Source of the DNA: CALFXN01 sp964451935
GTDB lineage: Bacteria > Synergistota > Synergistia > Synergistales > Aminobacteriaceae
Direction: 5' to 3'
NCBI GenBank assembly: GCA_964451935.1
Contig: CAYVKE010000006.1
Span: 1-64,000, forward strand
Length of the DNA stretch: 64,000 nucleotides
The translations under genes were made by a program, and so were the position numbers. A model generated the notes under the pieces. The model ran no database searches. It was given only the letters and a program-made list of their open reading frames with translations, and was not told the origin of the DNA. Shown here in pieces: positions 24,702 to 33,412 of the stretch. The stretch's first letter is position 1, and the number at the start of each line of letters is the position of its first letter.

Positions 24702-24735
24702 AAGGGGGACGGGCTTCGGCTCGTCCCCCTTTCCA
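24702..24735 (+). terminator. Intrinsic terminator after secF
   Basis: AAGGGGGACGGGC and its complement (24719-24731) enclose a TTCG tetraloop and are followed by TTTCCATATTTT. Confidence 0.88.
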
Positions 24736-24750
24736 TATTTTCCCTTCGGG

Positions 24751-24779
24751 TTTACTTCGGCAGCGAGGGGGCATAGAAT
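24751..24779 (+). promoter_or_regulatory. Candidate promoter of lapA and the following cluster
   Basis: TTTACT (24751-24756), a 17-base spacer and TAGAAT (24774-24779) follow the secF terminator. It would drive lapA-recJ and perhaps much of the long cluster after it. Confidence 0.5.
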
Positions 24780-24883
24780 GATTCCGACAAACATCTTTCC
24801 GTCTCAAACGAAAAATCGGCTGAGGAGAAGAATGTCGATCATTTCAATGAATGTTGTTTGAAATGGAACAAGGGGGAGAGACT

Positions 24884-25312
24884 ATGAGAAGTTATACCGT
24901 GGCGATCGCTTTCGCCGTGCTTGTCTCTGCGATTTTTTCGTATCAGAATCCGGGCGACGTGACGATTCGTTTCCTGGTCTGGACGCGGCAACTGCCTCAG
25001 GGCGTCTGGGAAGTCGCCTTGTTTTCGGCGGGGTGCGTTCTTATGTGGATTGTTTCTCTGTCCGCTCACCTTGAGGGGCGGGCGCGCTTCAGGAAGATCA
25101 TTCGGGAGCAGACGGAGCACATTTCGAAGCTTGAGGATGACCGTGCGAACATTCTCAGGGCGATCAGGACAACGCCCGACGTTCTGGACCGGGCGTTCGT
25201 AACGGAAAAGGAAAGCGACGGAGACCGCCGCGAGGCGAATGCGCCGATCGAATCGGTTGAGAAGACGGAGACAGAGGAAATATCCTCTTTCCCGGAAAAG
25301 CAGGGAGACTAG
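24884..25312 (+). CDS. LapA-domain (DUF1049) inner membrane protein
   Basis: Proteins with this domain include LapA/YciS, which works with LapB to control lipopolysaccharide synthesis. The 142-residue protein has two membrane segments (YTVAIAFAVLVSAIFSYQN and VALFSAGCVLMWIVSLSAHLE) joined by NPGDVTIRFLVWTRQLPQG, the DUF1049 core. After these comes a helical and very acidic cytoplasmic tail. The ATG at 24884 follows GGGGAGAG. RecJ starts 7 bases after its stop, so the two are cotranscribed. The match is to the domain; the actual role here is inferred. Confidence 0.75.
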   Translation: MRSYTVAIAFAVLVSAIFSYQNPGDVTIRFLVWTRQLPQGVWEVALFSAGCVLMWIVSLSAHLEGRARFRKIIREQTEHISKLEDDRANILRAIRTTPDVLDRAFVTEKESDGDRREANAPIESVEKTETEEISSFPEKQGD

Positions 25313-25319
25313 AAGAAGC

Positions 25320-26975
25320 GTGTCTTCATTTTGCGAGACATCCAGGCTCCGGGTCTGCACCCCGGGAGCGTTTTCCCGCACGCTGAAGCAGGATCTTCAC
25401 TGTTCTCCCCTCGTAGCGGCTCTTCTCGAAATGCGGGGATTCGATTCCGAGGCCGAAATAGACCGGGCCCGGACGTGGATCAGCCCAAGTCTTGAATTGT
25501 TGATGGACGACATTGACCTCGGAACGGGGGCTCTCGTTGCGAAAGAAGAATGGCTTTCGGTTTCGTCGTTCGGGAATGTCGTTGTATATGGAGATTATGA
25601 TGTTGACGGCATCTCCGCAACAGTCCTCGCCGTTGAGCTGGCGCGAGCGAAGTCGCGCGAGGTGCGCTATTTTATCCCCGAACGCCACAGCGAAGGATAC
25701 GGCATTCATCGGCGGGTGATCGCATCGCTGGCCGACATGGGGTGCAACACGCTTCTTGTCGTGGACTGCGGAACCAAAGACGGCGTCGTTTTGGAAGAGG
25801 CGTCGCGACAGGGCATCCGTGTGATTGTGTTCGATCATCATACCCCGGATAACGAAACGCCCCCGTATAGTGTCACCGTCAATCCTCAAATTGGCGGCAA
25901 CCTTTCCGGGAGGCGACTCTGTGCGGCGTCCCTTCTGTGGGCGTGGGCGTGGCTTTTCGAAATTGCGCCGCGCGAGCGCCTTCGGACCCTGTCCGACCTT
26001 GCGGCTCTGGCGACGATCGCCGATTGCATGCCTTTGGATCTTCTGAATCGCGCAATTGTCCGGGAAGGAATACGAAAGATGAACCGTGTCCCTCGCCCCG
26101 GAATTGCCCGTCTTGTCCGACGTCTCGGTCTGGAACCGGGGAATGTGAACGAAGAGCATCTGGCGATGAAGGTCATTCCGTGCCTGAACGCCGCAGGCCG
26201 GCTCGAGTGCGCCGATACCGCAGTGAATGTGATGCTCGGAGTTCCCTCAATGGAAAGAGATGTCGAGACCCTGATCGAACTGAACCGAAAACGTCAGACG
26301 ATCTCGACCCGTCTTGCCCGCGAAATCGGAATTCAGAGAGAGAAGGACGGCGCCCGTGTTTTGTACGGAGAGGACTGGCCCGTCGGCGTATTGAGCGGAG
26401 TCGCCAGCCGTTTGTGTAACGAGAAGAGCACGCCGATCGTCCTCGCCGCGCCGACGAACGGAGCCGTTCGTGGAACGCTCCGCGTCCCGGAAGGCGGAAA
26501 CGCCATGGAAATCCTCGATTCAGTGTCCGCCGATCTTCTGGCGTGGGGAGGGCACCGATACGCCGCCGGCTTTTCCGTATCCTGCCAGCGATGGACGTCC
26601 GTTCGCGAGCGCCTCGAAGAACTGCTCGGCACGGTTCGGATCGAACCTCCCGAGGTGTCCGCCCTCGCGTGGCGCCCCGGTGATATCACGCTTGAGGAAT
26701 GGGAGTCCGTCGACTGCATCGCTCCGTTTGGAATGGGAAATCCGTGTCCGCTGTTCTTCTTCGAGGCCAGAGGCGACGAACGTACCTCACCGCTTGGAAA
26801 GACGGGAGAGCATGTCCGTCTCGATGCAGGCGGCGTCGATCTTCTCGCCTTCAATGGCGTGGCCCTGCTGCAACGAGACGGAGTGTGCGGGTACGTCTTT
26901 CATCCCCGCATCGATACCTGGCGCGGAACGCGCAGAATCCAGTTCATCCTCGATCATGTCGTCGTTGAGAACTGA
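25320..26975 (+). CDS. recJ: Single-stranded-DNA-specific exonuclease RecJ
   Basis: RecJ degrades single-stranded DNA 5' to 3' in recombination and repair. It has 551 residues. DHH-family metal motifs are in order: VVYGDYDVDGISAT, VVDCGTKDG, VFDHHTPDNE and ALATIADCMPL, followed by CLNAAGRL and the DHHA1 domain with WGGHRYAAGFSV. The C-terminal OB-like part contains CIAPFGMGNPCP. The GTG at 25320 is preceded by AGAAGAAG; upstream codons in this frame lie inside lapA and encode only basic low-complexity sequence. Confidence 0.93.
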   Translation: MSSFCETSRLRVCTPGAFSRTLKQDLHCSPLVAALLEMRGFDSEAEIDRARTWISPSLELLMDDIDLGTGALVAKEEWLSVSSFGNVVVYGDYDVDGISATVLAVELARAKSREVRYFIPERHSEGYGIHRRVIASLADMGCNTLLVVDCGTKDGVVLEEASRQGIRVIVFDHHTPDNETPPYSVTVNPQIGGNLSGRRLCAASLLWAWAWLFEIAPRERLRTLSDLAALATIADCMPLDLLNRAIVREGIRKMNRVPRPGIARLVRRLGLEPGNVNEEHLAMKVIPCLNAAGRLECADTAVNVMLGVPSMERDVETLIELNRKRQTISTRLAREIGIQREKDGARVLYGEDWPVGVLSGVASRLCNEKSTPIVLAAPTNGAVRGTLRVPEGGNAMEILDSVSADLLAWGGHRYAAGFSVSCQRWTSVRERLEELLGTVRIEPPEVSALAWRPGDITLEEWESVDCIAPFGMGNPCPLFFFEARGDERTSPLGKTGEHVRLDAGGVDLLAFNGVALLQRDGVCGYVFHPRIDTWRGTRRIQFILDHVVVEN

Positions 26976-26988
26976 AGGGTGAGCGTTC

Positions 26989-29304
26989 ATGGTTGACCTT
27001 CTCGGAAACATCGGAGAAATCGAACGGATAGACGCCGACGAACAGCCGCCCTGCTCCGAAGAGATAGACAGGAAGGATTCGGCGCGGCTTCGGGACAGTT
27101 ATCTCGGACGATTGCCCGAAAGCGAACGAACGATATCCGTGAAGTTCGCATGGCATGAATTGTGGTCGAAGGGAGTCCACTACCTGAAACGGGACGAGCT
27201 TCTGAAGCTCGGCGAATCTCTTGTCATGGCCGCGCAGTCGCACGGCGAGCAGAAACGTTCGACCGGCGACCCGTATATCGTTCATTCGATCAATGTCGCG
27301 TCCATTCTTTCCGACATGCAGCTCGATATCGACACGCTGGTCGCCGCGATTCTCCACGATGTCCTGGAGGATACGGACACGCCGAGGGACGCGATAGCGA
27401 AAGCTTTCGGCGAGGACGTCGTCGTGCTTGTGGAAGGGGTGACCAAGCTCGGAAAGCTTCCCTTCAAGAGTTTTGAGGACTATCAGGCGGAGAATCTCAG
27501 GAAGATGTTCGTGGTTATGGCCAAGGATATTCGCGTCGTATTGATCAAGCTTGCGGACCGTCTGCACAACATGCGGACGCTCGGCGCATTGAGAAGGGAC
27601 AAACAAATGCGGATCGCCAAGGAGACGCTCGAAATCTACGCGCCCCTTGCGCACCGGCTCGGAATCTATCAGGTCAAGCGCGGTCTCGAGGACCTGGCGT
27701 TCAAGTATTCCGATCCCGAAATGTACTACGAGATCCGGCGACGCGTGAGAAAAAAACTTCCGGAACGAGAGACGACGATCCACAAGGCGATGGAGATCCT
27801 GCAGGCGCGTTTGCAGGAAGACGGGATCGCATGCAAGGTCAAGGGGCGCGCAAAACATTTTTACAGCATCTTCGAAAAGATGAACCGCAAGGGGCTCTCG
27901 GTCGAGCAGCTCTACGATCTGCTGGCGCTTCGCGTCGTTGTCGACTCGCTGGCCGATTGTTATACCGTCCTCGGGATCGTTCATACCATCTGGAAACCCA
28001 TACCGGGGCAATTCGACGACTATATCGCGAATCCCAAGAACAATATGTATCAGTCGCTTCACACGACCGTAGTCGGGCCGACCGGAGAGCCGCTCGAAGT
28101 GCAGATCCGGACCTGGGAAATGAACCGTCTCGCGGAGTACGGAATTGCAGCGCACTGGAGGTACAAGGAAGGCGGTTCCGGACGGGACGATCTCGATACC
28201 AAACTCACATGGATCCGTCAGGCGATCGAGGGAGACTACGAGGGCGGAGACCCGTCCGAATTCATGGAGCGCCTCAAGGATGACGTCCTGACGTCCGAAG
28301 TTTTCGTTTTCACGCCCCAGGGAAAGGTTGTCTCTCTTCCGAAGGGATCGACGCCGATCGACTTCGCCTTTGCGATACACACGCAAATCGGTACGAGATG
28401 CGTCGGCGCGATGGTCAACAACAGAATCGTTCCGATGAGCTACGAGCTGAAAAACGGAGAGATCGTCAAGATCATCACCTCTCCTCAGGGCGTGCCGTCG
28501 CGTGACTGGCTCAAGGTCGCGCGCAGCGGGAAAGCGCGCGGGAAAATTCGGGCGTATTTTCGCCAGATCGAGAAGACGGAACGGATTGAAAAGCTTCAGC
28601 GCGGAAGAGACCTGATCGACAAGGAAATCCAGCGACGGGGCGCGCAGCCGGTTGTCGGCGATGAGGATGTCATCGCGCTGCTCAACAGGATAGCGAAAGA
28701 CATGGGGCAGGCCAACGGTGAAGACCTTCTGGCGGCCGTCGGCGCGGGATCCCAGAGTCCGAGCGTCGTCGTTCAGAAGGTTGTCGCCAAGATGCAGCAG
28801 AGTCTTCCCCCGCAACCGGCTCCGGCCGACGCCGTGTACGAAAAAAATGCGTCAGGGAAAAAAGTGGAATCGGAAATCATCGTCGACGGAGCGGAAGGCG
28901 TTCAGGTCATCCTCGCCAGTTGCTGCCAACCTGTTCCCGGAGATACAATCATCGGTTATACGACGCGTGTTCGTGGAATCACCATTCACCGGGTGGACTG
29001 CAGGAATCTGAAAAACGCGCACACGGAACGCGCCATTGAAGTTTCGTGGGGGGCGATCCCCCTGAACAAGCGGTATGTCGCGCGACTGAAACTCGACGCT
29101 TCGGACCGGAGCGGACTTTTCGCGGACATCGCCCAAGCCATAATGGCCGCGGAAGGCGGGATTGTCGGCATCAAGGCAAGCGTCGTCGGCGGCAATATCG
29201 CCCGGATGAAAGTTGAGATCAAAGTCCGGAACCTGGAACATCTCTATGCAGTGATCGCACGACTGAACACCGTAAGGAACGTTATCGAAATCACTCGGGG
29301 GTGA
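26989..29304 (+). CDS. relA: Bifunctional (p)ppGpp synthetase/hydrolase (Rel/SpoT)
   Basis: Makes and degrades the starvation alarmone. The N-terminal HD hydrolase is intact (HSINVASIL, ILHDVLEDTD, KLADRLHNMRTL), so the protein should be bifunctional. The synthetase spans about residues 283-390 with GRAKHFYSIFEKM, DLLALRVVV, NMYQSLHTTVVGP and EVQIRT. TGS (about 437-500, VFTPQGKVVSLPKG) and C-terminal ACT (about 694-771) follow. It has 771 residues, including an N-terminal extension of about 50 residues before the usual start of homology. It follows recJ by 13 bases and is followed by dtd, the common rel-dtd pairing. Confidence 0.96.
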   Translation: MVDLLGNIGEIERIDADEQPPCSEEIDRKDSARLRDSYLGRLPESERTISVKFAWHELWSKGVHYLKRDELLKLGESLVMAAQSHGEQKRSTGDPYIVHSINVASILSDMQLDIDTLVAAILHDVLEDTDTPRDAIAKAFGEDVVVLVEGVTKLGKLPFKSFEDYQAENLRKMFVVMAKDIRVVLIKLADRLHNMRTLGALRRDKQMRIAKETLEIYAPLAHRLGIYQVKRGLEDLAFKYSDPEMYYEIRRRVRKKLPERETTIHKAMEILQARLQEDGIACKVKGRAKHFYSIFEKMNRKGLSVEQLYDLLALRVVVDSLADCYTVLGIVHTIWKPIPGQFDDYIANPKNNMYQSLHTTVVGPTGEPLEVQIRTWEMNRLAEYGIAAHWRYKEGGSGRDDLDTKLTWIRQAIEGDYEGGDPSEFMERLKDDVLTSEVFVFTPQGKVVSLPKGSTPIDFAFAIHTQIGTRCVGAMVNNRIVPMSYELKNGEIVKIITSPQGVPSRDWLKVARSGKARGKIRAYFRQIEKTERIEKLQRGRDLIDKEIQRRGAQPVVGDEDVIALLNRIAKDMGQANGEDLLAAVGAGSQSPSVVVQKVVAKMQQSLPPQPAPADAVYEKNASGKKVESEIIVDGAEGVQVILASCCQPVPGDTIIGYTTRVRGITIHRVDCRNLKNAHTERAIEVSWGAIPLNKRYVARLKLDASDRSGLFADIAQAIMAAEGGIVGIKASVVGGNIARMKVEIKVRNLEHLYAVIARLNTVRNVIEITRG

Positions 29305-29308
29305 GCGT

Positions 29309-29770
29309 GTGCGGGCTGTGGTGCAACGTGTATCTTCCGCATTTGTCACGGTGGATGAACGCAGTGTCGGGCGTATCGGCCCGGGATTGTGCGTCCTCCT
29401 GGGCGTCCGGTCCGGAGACCGGGAGCAGGATGCTTCCTGGATGGCGGAAAAACTGGTCAATCTGAGAATATTCGAGGATGAAAACGGGAAACTCAACCGG
29501 TCGCTTCTCGATGCGGGCGGAGCCATGCTGATCGTTTCGCAGTTCACTCTCTATGGCGATTGCCGCAAGGGGCGTCGGCCGTCCTTCATCGATGCGGCGT
29601 TGCCGGAGGCTGCGAATGCCCTCTACGAAAAGTTTGTCGAATGTGTCCGGTCCCGCGGGATAGAGGTCGCCACCGGCGAATTTCAGACGCACATGGTCGT
29701 TTCCCTCTCCAACGACGGTCCTGTCACGTTGATTGTGGATTCTCCGTCAGGTGAGAGTCCATGCGCATAG
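29309..29770 (+). CDS. dtd: D-aminoacyl-tRNA deacylase
   Basis: Dtd removes D-amino acids and glycine wrongly attached to tRNA. The 153-residue protein has the N-terminal MRAVVQRVSSAFVTV, the active-site SQFTLYGDCRKGRRPSF and the Gly-cisPro motif in SNDGPVTLIVDS. The GTG start is four bases after the rel stop, and the 3' end overlaps the next gene by 10 bases. Confidence 0.96.
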   Translation: MRAVVQRVSSAFVTVDERSVGRIGPGLCVLLGVRSGDREQDASWMAEKLVNLRIFEDENGKLNRSLLDAGGAMLIVSQFTLYGDCRKGRRPSFIDAALPEAANALYEKFVECVRSRGIEVATGEFQTHMVVSLSNDGPVTLIVDSPSGESPCA

Positions 29771-30405
29771 AGCGTTTCCCTCTCGGCCCGCTCTGGACGA
29801 ACGGGTATCTTTTTGCCGATGACGAAAGACGGGCATTTTTCGTCGATCCGGGGGGCGACCCGGAAGAAGTCATCGTTCGCCTGCGACGCGACGCGCTTTC
29901 GCTGGAAGCGATCATCCTCACGCACGGACATGTGGACCACATAGCGGGCGTTTCGCGACTGGCCGAAGAAACCGGGGCGATCGTCGTCATATCCGCTCGG
30001 GACGCCACTATGTTGTCCGATCCCGACGAGAGCCTCTCCCGTTGGCTCGGAGTTTCGTTTCCTCCGGCGCGGCCCGGGCGCACCATCAGTGACGGCGATT
30101 TGCTTCGCGTCGGCGACATGGAGCTTGAGTTTTTCGACACTCCGGGGCATACGGAAGGGAGCGTTTGCGTTCTCGTCCGGCACGGCGCGGAACGTGTCCT
30201 CCTTTCAGGAGACACGCTTTTCGCCCGGAGCGTCGGCAGAACCGACCTCCCGGGGGGAGATTCGGACGCGCTCGAAAAATCGCTCGGCAAACTGGCGTCT
30301 TTTCCCGACACGCTTCGCGTCCTTCCCGGTCACGGACCGGAAACGACCATCGGAGTCGAGAGATTGTCGAATCCCTACTGGCCTCGCCTCGGGCAGGACG
30401 CATGA
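29761..30405 (+). CDS. Metallo-beta-lactamase fold hydrolase (YcbL/glyoxalase II-like)
   Basis: A 214-residue binuclear metal hydrolase. Metal motifs are THGHVDH, the downstream His in DTPGHTEGS, the Asp in LLSGDTLF and the His in PGHGPET. The order and spacing fit the short YcbL-type glyoxalase II-like enzymes, which lack the C-terminal substrate domain of true glyoxalase II. The substrate is unknown, possibly a thioester. It overlaps dtd by 10 bases and radC by ATGA. Confidence 0.88.
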   Translation: MRIERFPLGPLWTNGYLFADDERRAFFVDPGGDPEEVIVRLRRDALSLEAIILTHGHVDHIAGVSRLAEETGAIVVISARDATMLSDPDESLSRWLGVSFPPARPGRTISDGDLLRVGDMELEFFDTPGHTEGSVCVLVRHGAERVLLSGDTLFARSVGRTDLPGGDSDALEKSLGKLASFPDTLRVLPGHGPETTIGVERLSNPYWPRLGQDA

Positions 30406-31067
30406 AAGATCGGCTTCCTTCTGCGGAAATGCCCCGCGAAAGGCTTCTTCGCGAAGGCTCACAGGCGCTCTCGCTCGTGGAACTCCTTGCGATTCTCTTG
30501 CGGACGGGAAACGCAAAACAGAACGTGATCGAGCTTTCCGAGACGGTGCTCTCCGAGTTCGGAGGTCTGGGCGGACTCTTTCGCGCGTCGCTCTGCGAAT
30601 TGCTTCGCATTCCAGGAATAAAGAATGCGAAAGCCTGTTCCCTCGTTGCGGCTCTGGAACTGGCGCGTCGGGCGTCATTGCAGGAAACCGGCGGGGAAAT
30701 CGTCTCGTGCGGCGATCGGGTCACACACTGGAGCAGTCTCCTCGCGCACGAAGAACGGGAATTCGTCGTCTTTCTCTCCCTTGACCGAAAGGGAGCCGTT
30801 ATCGACGAAAAACGCATATCGTACGGAGGTTTGGACGGAGCCTTCGTCGATGTACAATATCTCTTGCGCCGTGCGGTTCGTCTCGATGCGAAATCGGTCG
30901 TTCTCCTTCATAATCATCCTGACGGATCCCTGCACCCCAGCGCGGAGGACCGCATTCTGACGCGTCACGTACGAGAACGCCTGATGTTGCTGTCTATCGG
31001 GCTTCAGGGGCACTATATCGTCGCGAAGGGTCGTTCTGCCTTGATCCCTTCGGACTGTGAAAGCTGA
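30402..31067 (+). CDS. radC: RadC family JAB1/MPN metalloprotease-like protein
   Basis: The RadC name is historical and the role is not settled. The 221-residue protein has the N-terminal helical part MPRERLLREGSQALSLVELLAILLRTG, a helix-hairpin-helix-like segment LLRIPGIKNAKACSLVAALEL, and the C-terminal JAMM zinc motif HNHPDGSLHPSAED. It starts at an ATG that overlaps the metallo-hydrolase stop, and ends 13 bases before mreB, as in many bacteria where radC precedes mreB. Confidence 0.93.
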   Translation: MKDRLPSAEMPRERLLREGSQALSLVELLAILLRTGNAKQNVIELSETVLSEFGGLGGLFRASLCELLRIPGIKNAKACSLVAALELARRASLQETGGEIVSCGDRVTHWSSLLAHEEREFVVFLSLDRKGAVIDEKRISYGGLDGAFVDVQYLLRRAVRLDAKSVVLLHNHPDGSLHPSAEDRILTRHVRERLMLLSIGLQGHYIVAKGRSALIPSDCES

Positions 31068-31080
31068 AGGTGGTATTGTT

Positions 31081-32136
31081 GTGTTGAGAGCGCTCTCTGG
31101 TATGTTTGGAGCTGATGTGGGAATCGACCTCGGCACCGCGAACATCGTCGTGTTCGTTCGCGGGAAGGGGATCGTCATCAATGAGCCCTCGGCGGTCGCT
31201 GTTCGGAAGAGGCCGAAGGGCGGCCCGAGCGAGATTATCGCCGTCGGCCGCGAGGCAAAGGCGATGTCCGGGAAGACGCCGACAGGCGTCACGACGATTT
31301 GGCCGCTACAGGACGGCGTCATCGCCAATTTTGACATGACGGAGGAACTCATCCGTCATTGCCTGCGGTTTACGAACGGCTCGCGTTTTTTCTTCTCTCA
31401 TCCGCGCGTTGTCATTTCGGTTCCCGCCGAGGTGACGGAAGTTGAGCGAAAGGCGGTGATCGACGCGACGCTGGGTGCGGGCGCGCGCGAAGCGTATGTC
31501 GTCGAAGAGCCGGTTTCCGCCGCATTGGGGGCGGGTTTGCCCATACAGGAGCCGAAGGGGAGCATGATCCTCGATATCGGAGGCGGAACGAGCGAAGTCG
31601 CGGTTCTTTCCCTGGGTGGAATCGTCGTCACGAATTCCCTGCGGGCCGCGGGCAAGGATATGGATAATGCGATCGTCGCCATGCTCCGGCAGCGGTACGC
31701 GCTCTTCATCGGAGAGACGACGGCTGAAGAAGTCAAGATCCAGATCGGCTCCGCCCTTCCTCTCGAACCGGAACTCGAAATGGCGGTCAAGGGACGCGAC
31801 CTTGCGGACGGCCTGCCGAAAGCGGACATCGTGACCTCCGTCGAAGTCCGCGAAGCGATCGATCCGATCATCCTGCGAATAGAGGACATGGTCAAGGTCG
31901 CTCTGGAACAAACCCCGCCCGAGCTGGCGAAAGATATCGTCGACCAGGGCATCATCATGAGCGGAGGCGTTTCTCAACTGAAAGGCCTTTCCGAACGTCT
32001 TTCGCGGTCGCTCAACACGCCCGTCGTCGTCGCAGAAGACCCGCTCTTCGCGGTGGCCCGCGGAGTCGGGAAGATTCTCGATAACCTCGATGTTATGAAG
32101 CGCGTATTGATGTCCGTTGAAAAGGGCTCACGATAG
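31081..32136 (+). CDS. mreB: Rod shape-determining protein MreB
   Basis: MreB is the bacterial actin that directs side-wall synthesis. The 351-residue protein has the ATP motifs VGIDLGTANIVVF, LDIGGGTSEVAVLSLGG and GIIMSGGVSQLKG, and the cell-shape blocks EPVSAALGAGLP and IGSALPLEPE. I chose GTG at 31081, seven bases after AAGGTGG; an upstream GTG at 31057 overlaps radC. It heads mreBCD-mrdA. Confidence 0.96.
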   Translation: MLRALSGMFGADVGIDLGTANIVVFVRGKGIVINEPSAVAVRKRPKGGPSEIIAVGREAKAMSGKTPTGVTTIWPLQDGVIANFDMTEELIRHCLRFTNGSRFFFSHPRVVISVPAEVTEVERKAVIDATLGAGAREAYVVEEPVSAALGAGLPIQEPKGSMILDIGGGTSEVAVLSLGGIVVTNSLRAAGKDMDNAIVAMLRQRYALFIGETTAEEVKIQIGSALPLEPELEMAVKGRDLADGLPKADIVTSVEVREAIDPIILRIEDMVKVALEQTPPELAKDIVDQGIIMSGGVSQLKGLSERLSRSLNTPVVVAEDPLFAVARGVGKILDNLDVMKRVLMSVEKGSR

Positions 32137-32157
32137 AGAAAACGGAGCAAGCATCTC

Positions 32158-32946
32158 GTGCGGCTGAAAACCCTGGGAACGGATTGGTTTCATGGCCTGA
32201 TCGCCCTCGTTCTGAGCGTGCTGCTGCTCGCTTTCGCTCCTCACAGGGAGCTTCTCCGCGAGCCGGTGACGTTCGTCACGATTTTGCTCTCCTACCCGGA
32301 GGCTCCCGCCGTTGCGCTCGGATCCGTTTTTCGACGGGGAGCGGCATGGTTTTCGGAAAGAACGACCCTGCTTGATCGATTGCGGTTCCTGGAAAAGGAG
32401 AATGAGCGACTCGGACTCGCAACCCACGTGGCCAACGCTCAAGTTCAGGCCGCAAAACGTCAGCTCGATTCGGCTCTCGGCGATTCGCAGGTTGTCTTCC
32501 GGGCTCCGCAAGCCTGGTGGACGGAGATCCTGATCGACAAGGGGCTCAAGGACGGGTTGCGTTCCGGGACTCCCGTGCTTCAGAACGGTTCTCTTGTGGG
32601 ACGCACCACCGTCGTTGAGAATTCGTTTTCTTGGGTCGAGCTGGTGACATCGTCCTCTCTTATGGTGCCGGCCGTCATCGAAGAGACACGGGATCTCGGC
32701 GTTGCGGCCGGGGACGGCCAAGGCGGCGTCTGGCTCCTGTTCATTCCGGAAGGCAGGTCGCTCGTCCCCGGCATGACCGTCAGCACTGCGATGATCAGCG
32801 AAATATTGCCTCCGGGAATCCCGATCGGAAGACTTTCGGAACAGAAAAAACGATCGGACGAGGGATTCGTTTCGTATCGCCTCGAAACCGGGGCCTCTCT
32901 CCCCCTGTTGTACTCCGTCAGCGTCCTGAAACCGAAAGCGAGGTAA
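32158..32946 (+). CDS. mreC: Rod shape-determining protein MreC
   Basis: MreC is a periplasmic scaffold that links MreB to PBP2. The 262-residue protein has one N-terminal membrane segment (LIALVLSVLLLAFAP), a coiled coil (about residues 70-108, LLDRLRFLEKENERLGLA), and the beta domain with IDKGLKDGLRSGTPVL and GVWLLFIPEGRSLVPGMTV. The start is GTG at 32158. It sits 21 bases after mreB and 4 before mreD. Confidence 0.94.
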   Translation: MRLKTLGTDWFHGLIALVLSVLLLAFAPHRELLREPVTFVTILLSYPEAPAVALGSVFRRGAAWFSERTTLLDRLRFLEKENERLGLATHVANAQVQAAKRQLDSALGDSQVVFRAPQAWWTEILIDKGLKDGLRSGTPVLQNGSLVGRTTVVENSFSWVELVTSSSLMVPAVIEETRDLGVAAGDGQGGVWLLFIPEGRSLVPGMTVSTAMISEILPPGIPIGRLSEQKKRSDEGFVSYRLETGASLPLLYSVSVLKPKAR

Positions 32947-32950
32947 GGAG

Positions 32951-33412
32951 ATGCTTTCGGGACTTGTCGTTTGGTTTCTCCAGGATCTCTTTTCCGTCCT
33001 TGCGTCCGGTCCGCTGATGGTTCCGGAAGCGTTCCTGCTGTTGATGCTCTACCGCGCGCTGTACCGGGCCGAATCGTTCCCGACAACGGTCTGGAGCACC
33101 TTCGCCGGCGGAGTGGTCTTTGATCTTCGGTGGCTGGGGTTTCCCGGCGTCACATCCTTCCTGACGGTAGCGGTTTTGCTTGTCTGCAGATGGTTGTGGC
33201 TGACGCTCCCCGTTTCCGGGAGAACGATCGGACTTACGGCATTCTTCTTCTGGTCGGGACAGACGCTCGTTTCCCTTGCACGCCTGATTCTCTGGGGACT
33301 TCCCAGGACGGATATCATTCGCATATTGCTGATGCAGCAGGGATATTTCCTTCCCGTGATCGGTATTGTGTGCGCGTTCATCGCACATCTGGAGCGAAAG
33401 CAGGATGTCTGA
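32951..33412 (+). CDS. mreD: Rod shape-determining protein MreD
   Basis: A 153-residue membrane protein with about five hydrophobic segments, as in MreD. It starts MLSGLVVWFLQDLFSVLAS and contains GGVVFDLRWLGFPGVTSFL, the family's most recognisable stretch. Sequence conservation in this family is low, so the call leans on its position between mreC and mrdA. Its end overlaps mrdA by 8 bases. Confidence 0.88.
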   Translation: MLSGLVVWFLQDLFSVLASGPLMVPEAFLLLMLYRALYRAESFPTTVWSTFAGGVVFDLRWLGFPGVTSFLTVAVLLVCRWLWLTLPVSGRTIGLTAFFFWSGQTLVSLARLILWGLPRTDIIRILLMQQGYFLPVIGIVCAFIAHLERKQDV